Notes under the pieces: model-generated | The model's database searches: none | Told to the model about the DNA's origin: nothing | The model's input: the letters and a program-made list of their open reading frames with translations, nothing else | In this document: positions 8,072-18,696 of the stretch, piece after piece | Layout of the letters: each line of letters starts with the position of its first letter | Numbering within the stretch: the stretch's first letter is position 1 | Position numbers and translations under genes: made by a program | Source of the DNA: Magnetovibrio sp. PR-2 | Lineage (GTDB): Bacteria > Pseudomonadota > Alphaproteobacteria > Rhodospirillales > Magnetovibrionaceae | Direction of reading: 5' to 3' | Assembly (NCBI RefSeq): GCF_036689815.1 | Contig: NZ_JBAHUR010000010.1 | Span: 93,647-157,646, forward strand | DNA: 64,000 nt

Positions 8072-9865
8072 ATGACAAAATCTTATCAGATTACTGATCA
8101 CACATACGATTGCGTCGTCATCGGCGCAGGTGGTGCGGGTCTGCGCGCCACGTTCGGTATGACCCAAGCGGGCCTCAAGACGGCCTGTATCACCAAAGTT
8201 TTCCCAACCCGGTCTCACACCGTGGCGGCACAGGGCGGCATAGGCGCTGCGCTGGGCAACATGGACGAAGACAGCTGGCAGTGGCACATGTACGACACGG
8301 TCAAAGGGTCCGACTGGTTGGGTGACCAAGACGCCATTGAATATATGTGCCGCAACGCGGTTCCGGCCGTGTACGAGCTGGAGCACTTCGGTGTGCCGTT
8401 TTCGCGCACGGAAGAAGGTAAAATCTACCAACGTCCCTTTGGCGGTCACATGAAGAACATGGGCGAAGCCCCGGTGCCGCGCGCCTGCGCAGCCGCCGAC
8501 CGTACGGGTCACGCCATTCTTCACACGCTCTATCAACAAAGCTTGAAGCACGACGCGGAATTTTTCGTCGAGTTCATCGCCCTTGATCTGATCATGGACG
8601 ACGAAGGCAACTGCCGCGGTGTGATCGCATGGAACATGGAAGACGGCTCCATCCACCGTTTCCGCGCCCAGCAAACCGTGCTGGCGTCGGGTGGGTATGG
8701 CCGGGCTTGGTTCTCTTGCACGTCGGCGCACACCTGCACCGGCGACGGCCACGGCATGGTGGCACGTGCCGGTCTTCCGCTGCAGGACATGGAATTCGTT
8801 CAGTTCCACCCGACCGGCATTTACGGCGCGGGTGTGCTGATCACCGAAGGCGCTCGCGGTGAAGGTGGCTACCTCACCAACGCCAACGGTGAACGGTTCA
8901 TGGAACGTTACGCCCCGACCGCCAAGGACTTGGCATCGCGCGACGTTGTGTCGCGCGCCATGACCATGGAAATCCAAGAAGGCCGCGGTGTGGGCGACGA
9001 ACAAGACCACATCATGCTGCACTTGGAACACTTAGGTGCCGATACCTTGAACATGCGTCTGCCCGGCATTTCGGAAAGTGCCAAGGTCTTTGCCGGTGTT
9101 GATGTGACCCGCGAACCGATCCCCGTGATCCCGACGGTGCACTACAACATGGGCGGCATTCCCACCAACATTTACGGTGAAGTGCTGCGCCCGACCGCAG
9201 ACGACCCGGATGCGGTTTGCCCCGGCCTGATGGCCATTGGCGAAGCGGCCTGCGTGTCGGTCCATGGTGCGAACCGTTTGGGTACGAACTCTCTGTTGGA
9301 CATCGTGGTGTTCGGTCGTGCGGCTGCAATCCGCGCGAAAGAAACCTTGAAGCCTGGCGAAGAGCAAAAGCAACTGCCCAAAGACAGCGCCGACAAAGCG
9401 CTGGATCGTTTGGACAAGCTGCGTCACGCAGACGGCGCATTGTCGGTTGCCTCTATCCGCGACGACATGCAACGCACTATGCAGCGCAACGCCGCCGTGT
9501 TCCGCGAAGCGGGCGTCTTGAACGACGGTCAGAAGAAGATCGACGACATTCGCTCGGGCTTCTCCGAAGTCGACGTGAAGGACCGCTCCATGATCTGGAA
9601 CTCGGACCTGAACGAAGCGTTGGAACTGGACAACTTGTTGGCTTGTGCGCAAGCCACCGTTCACTCGGCCTTGAACCGCGAAGAAAGCCGTGGCGCACAT
9701 GCCCGCGACGACTTCCCGGATCGCAATGACGAGACCTGGATGAAGCACACGGTTTCGTGGCTTGATCTGGAACAAAACAAGGTCAAGCTCGACTATCGCC
9801 CGGTCCACACCTGGACGCTCACGGACGAAGTCGAATACATCGAACCCAAAGCACGCGTGTACTAA
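8072..9865 (+). CDS. sdhA: succinate dehydrogenase flavoprotein subunit
   Basis: Catalytic subunit that oxidises succinate to fumarate. It has 597 residues. The FAD-binding [12 protein letters not shown] is followed by [11 protein letters not shown] with His49 as the expected covalent FAD attachment site. Also visible are the substrate-site [39 protein letters not shown] and [19 protein letters not shown]. The C-terminal helical domain is complete and ends in [10 protein letters not shown]. It lies within sdhCDAB. Confidence 0.98.
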   Translation: MTKSYQITDHTYDCVVIGAGGAGLRATFGMTQAGLKTACITKVFPTRSHTVAAQGGIGAALGNMDEDSWQWHMYDTVKGSDWLGDQDAIEYMCRNAVPAVYELEHFGVPFSRTEEGKIYQRPFGGHMKNMGEAPVPRACAAADRTGHAILHTLYQQSLKHDAEFFVEFIALDLIMDDEGNCRGVIAWNMEDGSIHRFRAQQTVLASGGYGRAWFSCTSAHTCTGDGHGMVARAGLPLQDMEFVQFHPTGIYGAGVLITEGARGEGGYLTNANGERFMERYAPTAKDLASRDVVSRAMTMEIQEGRGVGDEQDHIMLHLEHLGADTLNMRLPGISESAKVFAGVDVTREPIPVIPTVHYNMGGIPTNIYGEVLRPTADDPDAVCPGLMAIGEAACVSVHGANRLGTNSLLDIVVFGRAAAIRAKETLKPGEEQKQLPKDSADKALDRLDKLRHADGALSVASIRDDMQRTMQRNAAVFREAGVLNDGQKKIDDIRSGFSEVDVKDRSMIWNSDLNEALELDNLLACAQATVHSALNREESRGAHARDDFPDRNDETWMKHTVSWLDLEQNKVKLDYRPVHTWTLTDEVEYIEPKARVY

Positions 9866-9886
9866 GAGGGGAAGAGGAGAAAGAAA

Positions 9887-10663
9887 ATGGTTGAACTCAG
9901 TCTTCCCGCAAACTCGAAAGTCGTTGAAGGCAAGTACGTCAAAGCCCCTGAGGGTGCGACGAACATCCGCAAGTTCAAGGTCTATCGTTATGACCCGGAC
10001 AGCGGTGAAAATCCGCGTTTGGATACCTTCGAAGTCGATCTCGACAAATGCGGTCCGATGGTTTTGGACGGCTTGGTCAAGATCAAGAACGAGCTGGATT
10101 CCACGCTCACCTTCCGCCGGTCTTGCCGCGAAGGTGTGTGTGGCTCGTGCGCGTTTAACATCGACGGCACCAACACGTTGGCGTGCACCAAGCCGATTGC
10201 GGACATTCGCGGCGACATCAAAGTCTATCCGCTGCCGCACATGCCGGTGATCAAGGACTTGGTTCCGGATTTGTCTGTGCCTTACGCGCAGTACGCTTCG
10301 ATCCAACCGTGGATGAAGTCCGACACCCCCGCACCGACGGCGGAACGTCTGCAATCGGTGGAAGAGCGTGAAAAGCTCGACGGGATGTGGGAATGCATCT
10401 TGTGTTTTTGCTGCCAAACCAGCTGCCCGAGCTATTGGTGGAACGGTGATCGTTACTTAGGCCCGGCCATCTTGCTGCAAGCCTACCGTTGGATTGCGGA
10501 CAGCCGCGACGAAGCCAAGGGTGAGCGTCTGGATAACTTGGACGATCCGTTCCGCTTGTATCGCTGCCACACGATCATGAACTGCACCAACACCTGCCCG
10601 AAACACTTAAGCCCGGGCAAGGCCATCGGCGAAATCAAACACTTGCTGTTGAAGCGCCGCTAA
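9887..10663 (+). CDS. sdhB: succinate dehydrogenase iron-sulfur subunit
   Basis: Electron-transfer subunit of complex II. It has 258 residues. The N-terminal ferredoxin domain has [15 protein letters not shown] and a later TLAC for the 2Fe-2S cluster. The C-terminal domain has [15 protein letters not shown] and [13 protein letters not shown] for the 4Fe-4S and 3Fe-4S clusters. The usual CxxC pattern CILC is followed by an extra Cys pair (FCC), as in many alphaproteobacteria. It is the last gene of the operon, ending just before a strong terminator. Confidence 0.98.
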   Translation: MVELSLPANSKVVEGKYVKAPEGATNIRKFKVYRYDPDSGENPRLDTFEVDLDKCGPMVLDGLVKIKNELDSTLTFRRSCREGVCGSCAFNIDGTNTLACTKPIADIRGDIKVYPLPHMPVIKDLVPDLSVPYAQYASIQPWMKSDTPAPTAERLQSVEEREKLDGMWECILCFCCQTSCPSYWWNGDRYLGPAILLQAYRWIADSRDEAKGERLDNLDDPFRLYRCHTIMNCTNTCPKHLSPGKAIGEIKHLLLKRR

Positions 10664-10689
10664 ACCAAAGTTGGTTCAAATCAAAGAAC

Positions 10690-10720
10690 AGGCCGCTCCT
10701 TTTGGGGCGGCCTTTTTCTT
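10690..10720 (+). terminator. terminator of the sdh operon
   Basis: AGGCCGC pairs with GCGGCCT around a short loop, followed by TTTTTCTT, 27 bases after the sdhB stop. Confidence 0.85.
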
Positions 10721-10751
10721 GTGGATATACTCTGTTTTGATTTTCGCGCTT

Positions 10752-11073
10752 GCTGGGGCGCGGGCGTACTCCACTGTTCAAAACACACCCAACTCAGTTT
10801 TGTTTTCCGTCGCGCGCACGCCGGACCGGGAAGACTTGTTCACGTGGATTGGCACCCTTATCGATTTTGCCGTGCACATTGACCGAAAAAGCCATCGTGC
10901 CGACATCCAACTGAACAGCGAAGACGGATTATTTAAAAAAGCGTGGCGTGTCCGTGCACGAAGTCCCCAGTGAAGAAGCCGCGTTTAAACTGCTGAATCT
11001 GGGCCGTGTGGATTTGGTTGCGTCCGATAAAAATGCTGCCGAGTATCGCATGGCGGAACTCAACGCCGATTAA
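10752..11073 (+). pseudogene. decayed family 3 solute-binding protein gene
   Basis: In frame with 10671 the translation ARAYSTVQNTPNSVLFSVARTPDREDLFTWIG resembles the middle of periplasmic family 3 solute-binding proteins. That frame then loses the family pattern. From 10927 a different frame reads DYLKKRGVSVHEVPSEEAAF, then KLLNLGRVDLVASDKNAAEY and RMAEL, which is the next part of the same fold, up to a TAA at 11071-11073. So at least one frameshift and probably an internal deletion separate the halves. The signal peptide and first lobe are missing, and the 5' boundary abuts the sdh terminator. It is unlikely to make a working protein. Confidence 0.75.
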
Positions 11074-12086
11074 CGAAAGGGCGGGGCGTACATCAAACCG
11101 CCTTTGGTCCACAGGTTGTTCAACCCGCGGCTCAATCCCAGTGGCGTTTGCTCGCCGACATTGCGTTCAAAGATTTCACCATAATTGCCGACGTGTTTGA
11201 TCACGTTGTAGGCCCAATCTTGGGGCAGACCCAAGGCATCGCCTAACTCAGACGTTTGTCCCGTAAAGCGACGCAACGCGGGGGACGTCGCCGTTTTGGC
11301 AGCGTCGATGTTTTTGGAATTCAAGCCCAGTTCTTCGGCTTCGACAGTGGCGAGCAACGACCATTTGACGATGTCGAACCACTGTGGGTCGTCGTTGCGC
11401 ACGACCGCGCCCAAAGGCTCTTTGGAAATGGTGTCGGGTAAAATGCGGATGCGTTCGGGCAGGGGTGCATCACTGGCGCGGATGGAGGCCAAGCCAGAGC
11501 GATCATCGGTATAGGCGTCGCATTTGCGGGTGAAGAAGTTGTTTTTCAAAATGTCTTCGTTGGAGCCCAGCTCAACCGTCCACGGTTTTTTGTGAAGCTT
11601 GATGTAGTCTTCAAGGTTCTTATGCGTCGTGGTGTCGGCGTTCACGCAGATGTTTGCAGGGCCCAGGTCCGCCAAAGTGGTGACCCCACTGTCGGCGTGC
11701 ACCATAAAGCCTTGCCCGTCATACATGTTGACGCCGGCAAAGTCCAAGCCTGTGCCGGCGTCTCGCATCAATGTCCATGTGGTGGTGCGATACAAAACGT
11801 CGTATTCGCCAGCGGACAAAAGCGTGAGGCGCTTTTCATTGCTGACCACACTAAAATCCACGCGGTCGGGATCGCCAAACAAAGCCGACGCGACAACGCG
11901 GCAGAAATCGATGTCGAAACCTTCAACCCGCCCATTGGTGTTGTGGAACGTAAAGCCCAAGTGGGTGGTTTCGCCGATGCCACACCGCACGTACCCTCGC
12001 TCAAGGGTTGACTGGAGCGTGATGCCCGCATTTACTGTGGTTGTGCTGGCAAGCAGAAAGCCAAAAAACAAGTAAATTAAGCGCAT
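11070..12086 (-). CDS. periplasmic amino-acid-type solute-binding protein (family 3, AapJ/BztA-like)
   Basis: A 338-residue protein with a clear signal peptide (hydrophobic run ending VNAG). The mature part begins with the family pattern TLERGYVRCGIGE, then GFDIDFCRVVASALFGDPDRVDF, TTTWTLMRDAG and DDRSGLASIR, typical of the general L-amino-acid binding proteins. No permease or ATPase genes are next to it. Instead it is divergent from a membrane hybrid histidine kinase whose start is 88 bp away, suggesting it may present a ligand to that kinase rather than, or as well as, feed a transporter. Its stop overlaps the end of the decayed binding-protein gene. Confidence 0.85.
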   Translation of the reverse strand: MRLIYLFFGFLLASTTTVNAGITLQSTLERGYVRCGIGETTHLGFTFHNTNGRVEGFDIDFCRVVASALFGDPDRVDFSVVSNEKRLTLLSAGEYDVLYRTTTWTLMRDAGTGLDFAGVNMYDGQGFMVHADSGVTTLADLGPANICVNADTTTHKNLEDYIKLHKKPWTVELGSNEDILKNNFFTRKCDAYTDDRSGLASIRASDAPLPERIRILPDTISKEPLGAVVRNDDPQWFDIVKWSLLATVEAEELGLNSKNIDAAKTATSPALRRFTGQTSELGDALGLPQDWAYNVIKHVGNYGEIFERNVGEQTPLGLSRGLNNLWTKGGLMYAPPFR

Positions 12087-12174
12087 TAGACAATTCCATT
12101 CGGCCTAGTCAAAGATACAATATCCCTTAACATATAACCCGGTTGATTCACCATATTTTTTAGGCTGGCACACC

Positions 12175-14388
12175 ATGCAGCTTCAAGACAGCGCACACAA
12201 AGAAAAGGCCCAGGGGCGTTTTCGCTTCTCTTCCCAACTCTATGCGCTGTTTGTGATTTCCGTCACCATTATTGCAGCAGGGTTGGTGTTTGCCTTGGCG
12301 ACCTTGACGGTGGTGCGCCAAGATCTCAACGAAATCAGCACGTCTCACTTGGAACTGATTTCGCGCGCTTTGGAACTTGCGGAAAGAACCGGAACGTTGA
12401 GCGCCATGACCTCTTCGTTGGTCGGCGCAAAGTCTATTGCCTCTCACGAATCCGCGTATCGTGCTGTGCGCGACCGGACCGAGCAGTTGAATACGGACAT
12501 TGACCAGTTGGAAGGTATGGACGTTGACCACGAACTTTGGGCAACCTTGAACGTAACGGTGGTCGAATTTTCGGTACTGGCGGCGCAGATTGGCGAGAAC
12601 TCATCCCAGCGAACCCAGGTGCGTGATGAGCTCACTCATCAGCTCCAAGAATTAGAAGCAATTTTGCGCAGGCCCGGACAACACAGGTTGACCCAGGACG
12701 ACCATCGGGCGGTGACCTTGATCCAACTGTTGTTCGCGGCGCAAACGCAAAATGCCTATCACCGTTGGGAACGGAACCTAAGCCCCTTGCTGAGCGGGCT
12801 CTTGGATACCTCACCGATCAAAGAGTTTGCCCAACCCGAAGCGCTGTCGTTGCGGTCGCAAGAACTGCGTTTAGACGCCGTTTTGGATGGTCAAATTGCC
12901 CATTTTAAACGCCTTGCGGATCGCATGATCTATATCGCCAATGAAATCTATTTCCAGTCGCGCAACAAAGCCTTGGAGATTTCTCATCAAACCAACGACA
13001 TTTTGGCGTGGCGTATGCCGCTGTTGATCGGGACTTTGATGCTGACGGCCTTGGTGGTTTTGTTGACCTGGATGTTCATCCACACCCGCTTGGTCAAGCC
13101 GCTCAACAAACTTTATGACGAAGTCCAGGCCCATGCCGCAGGCGATCACACGGATTTCGACGTGCACGGCCCGTTGGAAATCAAACGCGTCGCACAAATG
13201 TTGGACGCCAGCACCAAGGACGCGAAAAAGCGTGAAGCCGATGTGCTGTCGGCCTTGAGCGAAGCGAAGCTGGCCAACCAGTCCAAAAGCCAGTTCTTGG
13301 CTGCGGCTAGCCACGACCTGCGCCAGCCGCTTCAGGCGATTAAGTTGTTTTGTGAAGTGTTGCGTTCAGGGCTGGCCAGCAAAGCACTGGACAGTGCGGA
13401 GAAGAACCTGTTCTTTCTCGACAACATCGAACAGGCCATCGGTGGGTTGGGTGAATTGTTGAATGCGTTGCTGGACATGTCCAAGCTGGAAGCCAACATC
13501 GTGAAAAAAGATATTTCGGTGTTTGCCATTGATGACGTGTTGTTGCATGTGACGAAAACGTATTCGACCTTTGCCGGTGATCGTGGGGTGAAGCTAACCG
13601 TTGTGCCAAGCTCGTACCATGTGAAGAGCGACCCCATTTTGTTGAAACAAATCGTTGATAACCTGGTTTCAAACGCGGTGCGCTATTCGGAAGGCGGGCG
13701 CGTGGTCGTGGGGTGTCGCAAACACGAGAATATGCTGCGCCTGGAAGTTTGCGACAATGGGGTGGGCATCCCCCGGGATGAACAGGAACGCATTTTCGAC
13801 GATTTCTACCAATTGAACAACCCAGGACGTCAGCGCGCCAAGGGCTTGGGGCTTGGGCTGTCCATCGTGCGCCGGACGGCGGAAATTTTAGAGCATCCGA
13901 TTTCTTTGACGTCGACGCCCGATGCGGGCTCGATCTTTTCGTTGCTCATTCCTTTGGATGCAGACCCGAAATCTTTGGTGTTGAGGCCGAAGCTGAAACT
14001 CGACGACACCAAGCCCAGCCTCAACGGCCTTGTGTGGCTTGCCGAAGATGATGCAGCTGTGCGCAGTGCCATGAAGTTGTTGTTGAACAGTTGGGGTGTG
14101 CGCGTGATCGCCATGAGCTCTGCGCACGAAACCATGCTGCTCGCCATCAAAACGCAGAAACTTCCGGATTTGTTGTTGTTCGATTACCAGTTGGACGAAA
14201 AAATGAACGGGTTGGAGCTGTTTCAAACCTGCACGGCACAGTGGGGGAAAGAGGTGCCGTGCATCATTCTGTCCGGCAATACGCTTCCCGCAGATTTGGA
14301 TAAGATTTCCCAATCCAAAGTGGACTTATTGACCAAGCCCGTTTCTGCCCAAGAGCTTTTGGCAAAAATTCAGCCGATTCTGAGCTAA
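12175..14388 (+). CDS. membrane hybrid sensor histidine kinase
   Basis: A 737-residue protein. Transmembrane helix 1 is about residues 22-45. A periplasmic helical sensor domain of roughly 235 residues follows, then helix 2 (about 281-303), a HAMP-like linker and coiled coil. The dimerisation helix SHDLRQPLQ contains phospho-His380. The catalytic domain has the N box (QIVDNLVSNAVRYSEGG), DNGVGIP and GLGLGLSIV. A C-terminal receiver (AEDDAAVRSAM) has phosphoacceptor Asp670 and Lys in LLTKPVS. The helical sensor plus divergent solute-binding protein recalls the TorS/TorT arrangement, though this is inference. There is no output regulator next to it. The start has only a weak ribosome site. Confidence 0.9.
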   Translation: MQLQDSAHKEKAQGRFRFSSQLYALFVISVTIIAAGLVFALATLTVVRQDLNEISTSHLELISRALELAERTGTLSAMTSSLVGAKSIASHESAYRAVRDRTEQLNTDIDQLEGMDVDHELWATLNVTVVEFSVLAAQIGENSSQRTQVRDELTHQLQELEAILRRPGQHRLTQDDHRAVTLIQLLFAAQTQNAYHRWERNLSPLLSGLLDTSPIKEFAQPEALSLRSQELRLDAVLDGQIAHFKRLADRMIYIANEIYFQSRNKALEISHQTNDILAWRMPLLIGTLMLTALVVLLTWMFIHTRLVKPLNKLYDEVQAHAAGDHTDFDVHGPLEIKRVAQMLDASTKDAKKREADVLSALSEAKLANQSKSQFLAAASHDLRQPLQAIKLFCEVLRSGLASKALDSAEKNLFFLDNIEQAIGGLGELLNALLDMSKLEANIVKKDISVFAIDDVLLHVTKTYSTFAGDRGVKLTVVPSSYHVKSDPILLKQIVDNLVSNAVRYSEGGRVVVGCRKHENMLRLEVCDNGVGIPRDEQERIFDDFYQLNNPGRQRAKGLGLGLSIVRRTAEILEHPISLTSTPDAGSIFSLLIPLDADPKSLVLRPKLKLDDTKPSLNGLVWLAEDDAAVRSAMKLLLNSWGVRVIAMSSAHETMLLAIKTQKLPDLLLFDYQLDEKMNGLELFQTCTAQWGKEVPCIILSGNTLPADLDKISQSKVDLLTKPVSAQELLAKIQPILS

Positions 14389-14705
14389 CCCGAAACCTGC
14401 GCTGCAAACCAAATGATCGCCCAAAAGGCCGGGATCAGCGGATAATACTTCGCCCCGTCTGCGTCTCCGCGATTGATTTTGGTAAACGCCATGACATTGC
14501 AAAAAATCCACACCAGCGGTGAAGCCATGCCCCAATAGGTGAGAATTTGTGCGAACGTTTCCCCGCCTTGTTCTTGGCCCATGGTGATGCCGCTGAAGGC
14601 CATCAAGGTCATCCAGATGGTCGACATCAACGTGGCGAAGCCGAAGATGGAGACCATCATGCGTTGGGCTTTGATGATCTCTTCGGGGCTGCGATTGTCT
14701 TCCAT
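14385..14705 (-). CDS. small membrane protein, unknown function
   Basis: A 106-residue protein with three predicted transmembrane helices: about 17-37 (VSIFGFATLMSTIWMTLM), 55-75 (ILTYWGMASPLVWIFCNVM) and 88-104 (YYPLIPAFWAIIWFAAQV). A soluble N terminus with EEIIKAQRMM precedes them. I do not recognise the family. It is the last of three minus-strand genes (desaturase, 14708-15130, this one) and its stop overlaps the stop of the convergent kinase gene. Confidence 0.7.
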   Translation of the reverse strand: MEDNRSPEEIIKAQRMMVSIFGFATLMSTIWMTLMAFSGITMGQEQGGETFAQILTYWGMASPLVWIFCNVMAFTKINRGDADGAKYYPLIPAFWAIIWFAAQVSG

Positions 14706-14707
14706 AG

Positions 14708-15130
14708 CTAGTCCTTTACGCGTTTTTCAATGGTGACTTTCGACATAACTTTAAGCGCGGACAAATCCTGTGCGCCGTCTTCGGTAAGCATGTGAAAGGT
14801 GTTTTCTTCAAATCGTATGGGAAAGGTCACAAACACGTAACCCGCACCCGTGTCCAAGGCTTCTGTTAAAGCTTTTTCAGGGACATGTTGTGCCAGTGTT
14901 GTTTGGCTTTGCATCAAAAACCAACTGAGCAGCTCTTCGGTGGAAAAACCGTCGCCCGAGGCATTTTGGATGAAAATCTCAGCGTGCTCGCGGTCTTGCT
15001 CAAACTGCGCCACCACTTGGTCGGCCAGACGCAACTGTCGGCCTTTGGGGTGGTGAAAGTCCAAATCCAGGCCGATGTGTTGAACGTCGAAATTAAACTC
15101 AGCGCTTTCGCGTCCGGCTTTCATCACCAT
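14708..15130 (-). CDS. hypothetical protein coupled to fatty-acid hydroxylase
   Basis: About 140 residues, acidic and soluble, with no signal peptide or recognisable domain. The chosen ATG (15128-15130) overlaps the TGA of the upstream hydroxylase by one base (TGATG), indicating translational coupling; a TTG three codons earlier is a less likely start. The stop lies 2 bp before the next gene's ATG. The tight three-gene packing suggests a shared process with the membrane hydroxylase. Confidence 0.7.
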   Translation of the reverse strand: MVMKAGRESAEFNFDVQHIGLDLDFHHPKGRQLRLADQVVAQFEQDREHAEIFIQNASGDGFSTEELLSWFLMQSQTTLAQHVPEKALTEALDTGAGYVFVTFPIRFEENTFHMLTEDGAQDLSALKVMSKVTIEKRVKD

Positions 15131-15972
15131 CAGTCCCAATCCCTTCGGTTAATGGCGTACTCGCCTTTGGCATCGCGCAACGGTTGGATCAGCATTTGAT
15201 CCAAACGTTCATCTTTTTCCTCGCGAAACATATCCAAGCCAATCTGCATGCCTTCGTGGCCCAATTCCGGCTGGGCCGTGTAGGTGGCGAAGACGCGATC
15301 CCACACAGACAGGTTGAAGCCGAAGTTGGAATTGCATTCGCGCGGTATGGCCGAATGGTGCACCCGGTGCATGTCCGGTGTCACCACCAACAGGCGCAAA
15401 ACCGCATCCAACCCCAGCGGCAATTTAAAGTTCGCATGATTGAACATGGCCATGGCGTTCAAGATGACTTCGAAAACCAGCACGGCCACCGGGCTTGCGC
15501 CCAACAGGGCGATGACACAGAACTTAATGCCAAACGACAGCAAAATCTCAACCGGGTGAAACCGCGCCCCGGTGGTGACGTCGTAATCCAAGTCCGTATG
15601 GTGCATGCGGTGCAAGCGCCACAGCATGGGGATCGCATGAACCATGACGTGTTGCAGCCAGATGAAAAAATCCAGCAAGACCACGGCCAAGGCCAATTCC
15701 AGCCAGCCGTTCCAGTCTAAAATATTCAAAACACCCCAGCCGTTTTCAGCACACACAAAGGCAAACGCCACCGGGGCCATGGGGAAAATCACCCGTGCGA
15801 TGGCGGTGTTGAGCGCAACGATGCCGAGGTTAGAAAACCACCGCAGCCCCTTAGACACCGTCAATTCGCGACGCGGCGCCAACAGCTCCAACGCCGCCAT
15901 GACGGCGAAGATGCCGAAAAAGGCCGATAGACGGACGGCTGGCTCGTGGGCCAAAAGACTTTCACCGATCAC
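15130..15972 (-). CDS. fatty acid hydroxylase / sterol desaturase family protein
   Basis: A 280-residue integral membrane di-iron enzyme. Several hydrophobic helices bracket the histidine clusters of the superfamily: QHVMVH, HRMHHTD, FNHANF and HRVHHSA, together with the C-terminal NFGFNLSVWDRVFATY. It probably hydroxylates or desaturates a lipid; the substrate cannot be read from sequence. The start is taken as GTG at 15972, giving a normal N terminus with a first helix. It is the first of three tightly packed minus-strand genes. Confidence 0.9.
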   Translation of the reverse strand: MIGESLLAHEPAVRLSAFFGIFAVMAALELLAPRRELTVSKGLRWFSNLGIVALNTAIARVIFPMAPVAFAFVCAENGWGVLNILDWNGWLELALAVVLLDFFIWLQHVMVHAIPMLWRLHRMHHTDLDYDVTTGARFHPVEILLSFGIKFCVIALLGASPVAVLVFEVILNAMAMFNHANFKLPLGLDAVLRLLVVTPDMHRVHHSAIPRECNSNFGFNLSVWDRVFATYTAQPELGHEGMQIGLDMFREEKDERLDQMLIQPLRDAKGEYAINRRDWD

Positions 15973-16199
15973 GGTGTACCCCCATGTGCTCTAGGATTCT
16001 TGACAGTCTGCCTGCTTCTCAGGGCCCGGGCAAGCGACGGATGCGCCCCTGTGTTCGTGCCACGTCACAAAAGAGTTACATATTGAAGCGATTTCTAATA
16101 TTAGAGGCTTAAAGTACAGTAAAAACAGTTATTTACACGGGGGGTTCGAATGCCTACGTTATGCATTGTGCAGATGCGAAATGAGGGTAACGATAACCG

Positions 16200-17345
16200 A
16201 TGTCCGACGTTGGGGATTTGGTCCCGGCAGGTCCGCTTTTCGAATACCGCGCCCGGATTGCTTCAAAGGAATTGAAGCACGATCCGGCGCAAGCCCTTGC
16301 CGTTGAAAAACTCCAAAGCCTGTTCAAAGCGCTCCAAGCTTATCAGCGCCAATCCGGCCAGATGGGCTGGAAGGAACGATTCGGTCTGGGACGCAGGCGC
16401 GAAGACCCGCCCCAGGGCCTCTATTTTTATGGCGGCGTGGGCCGGGGCAAATCCATGCTGATGGATATGTTTTACGAAGACGCTCCCGTGAAGCGCAAAC
16501 GCCGGGTGCACTTCCATGCCTTCATGCAGCAAGTCCACATCCGCCTCAATGAATACCGAAAATTCAAAGGTCGTGAAGCGGACCCCATTCCCCCCATTGC
16601 CGAACAACTCGCCAATGAAGCGACGCTGCTCTGCTTTGATGAATTCCAAGTCACCGACATTGCCGATGCGATGATCTTGTCGCGCCTGTTCGAAGTTTTG
16701 TTCGAAGAAGGTGTGGTCGTGGTCTCGACCTCGAACCGCCCGCCGCAAGACTTGTACAAGGACGGCCTGCAGCGCGAAAAGTTCTTGCCGTTCATCGACT
16801 TGATCGAAGACAAAATGGACGTGCTGCAACTGGATGGCCGCACCGATTACCGTCTTGAGCACCTCAAACAGTTGGAAGTGTTCCTCTATCCCGACGACGA
16901 AGCCGCGCGCCAAAAGTTGGACGAGGCGTTCGAAACGCTGACCCACGGTGCGCGCCCGCACGCCGCCTCCATCCCGGTGCAAGGCCGCGACGTGGCTGTG
17001 CCCAAGGCTGCGCAAGGTGTGGCCATGGTCGCGTTCGAAGACATCTGCGGACGGCCCTTGGGCCCGGCGGACTATCTGGAACTGTCCCGGCGATTTCACA
17101 CCATCATCATTCCGTCCATCCCCGAAATGGGACCGGACAACAAAGATGTGGCGCGGCGTTTCGTGACGCTGATCGACGCCATGTACGAAGGCCACGTCAA
17201 GCTGATTTGCTCAGCAGACGTGGGGCCCATGGACCTCTACAACGAAGGCGAGGGGTCCTTTGAGTTCGAGAGAACCGCATCCCGCCTTGTGGAGATGCAA
17301 TCGGAGTCTTACATGCAACGACAACACGCGAAACGCGTTGGTTGA
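16200..17345 (+). CDS. zapE: cell division protein ZapE (AFG1-family ATPase)
   Basis: A 381-residue P-loop ATPase. Walker A GGVGRGKSMLMDMFY and Walker B LLCFDEFQVTDIADAMIL are characteristic, then VVSTSNRPPQDLYKDGLQR and the C-terminal FEDICGRPLGPADYLELS and LYNEG segments. In E. coli, ZapE associates with the Z ring under low oxygen; the family also includes mitochondrial AFG1. It is a single gene between the desaturase unit and mdh. The 227 bp upstream are AT-rich in part and should contain its promoter; I could not define one. Confidence 0.93.
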   Translation: MSDVGDLVPAGPLFEYRARIASKELKHDPAQALAVEKLQSLFKALQAYQRQSGQMGWKERFGLGRRREDPPQGLYFYGGVGRGKSMLMDMFYEDAPVKRKRRVHFHAFMQQVHIRLNEYRKFKGREADPIPPIAEQLANEATLLCFDEFQVTDIADAMILSRLFEVLFEEGVVVVSTSNRPPQDLYKDGLQREKFLPFIDLIEDKMDVLQLDGRTDYRLEHLKQLEVFLYPDDEAARQKLDEAFETLTHGARPHAASIPVQGRDVAVPKAAQGVAMVAFEDICGRPLGPADYLELSRRFHTIIIPSIPEMGPDNKDVARRFVTLIDAMYEGHVKLICSADVGPMDLYNEGEGSFEFERTASRLVEMQSESYMQRQHAKRVG

Positions 17346-17551
17346 GGGGGGAATAGGCCGAGAAAAACGACATGAATGTGTGATTTGAAATGAATCCCAC
17401 CCCTTTGGGCAGTTTTGCCTTGTTTGGGAGGTCAAATTGCGCTACGAAACTGGCAGATTTTTGTGCGCCGCAACATGCGCGCACGCTCCGCCGGGGCCGG
17501 GTAGGGTCCTGGTGGGTTTAGTTAAACACTCACAGGGCGTTCTTTTATTGA

Positions 17552-18655
<1,104 letters not shown>

Positions 18656-18665
18656 TAACCGAGGG

Positions 18666-18683
18666 CAGACCCCTTAAGGTCTG
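18666..18683 (+). promoter_or_regulatory. small hairpin between mdh and sucC
   Basis: CAGACC and GGTCTG form a 6-bp stem with loop CCTTAA, directly upstream of the sucC ribosome site (GAGAGGAAAG). There is no T run, so it is more likely an mRNA stability or translation element than a terminator. Confidence 0.4.
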
Positions 18684-18696
18684 AGAGGAAAGTCAA

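Noticed and set aside
10671..10973. 100-residue hypothetical protein directly after sdhB
   Set aside because: Its first 27 codons lie on the sdh terminator; the rest is one piece of the broken binding-protein gene.
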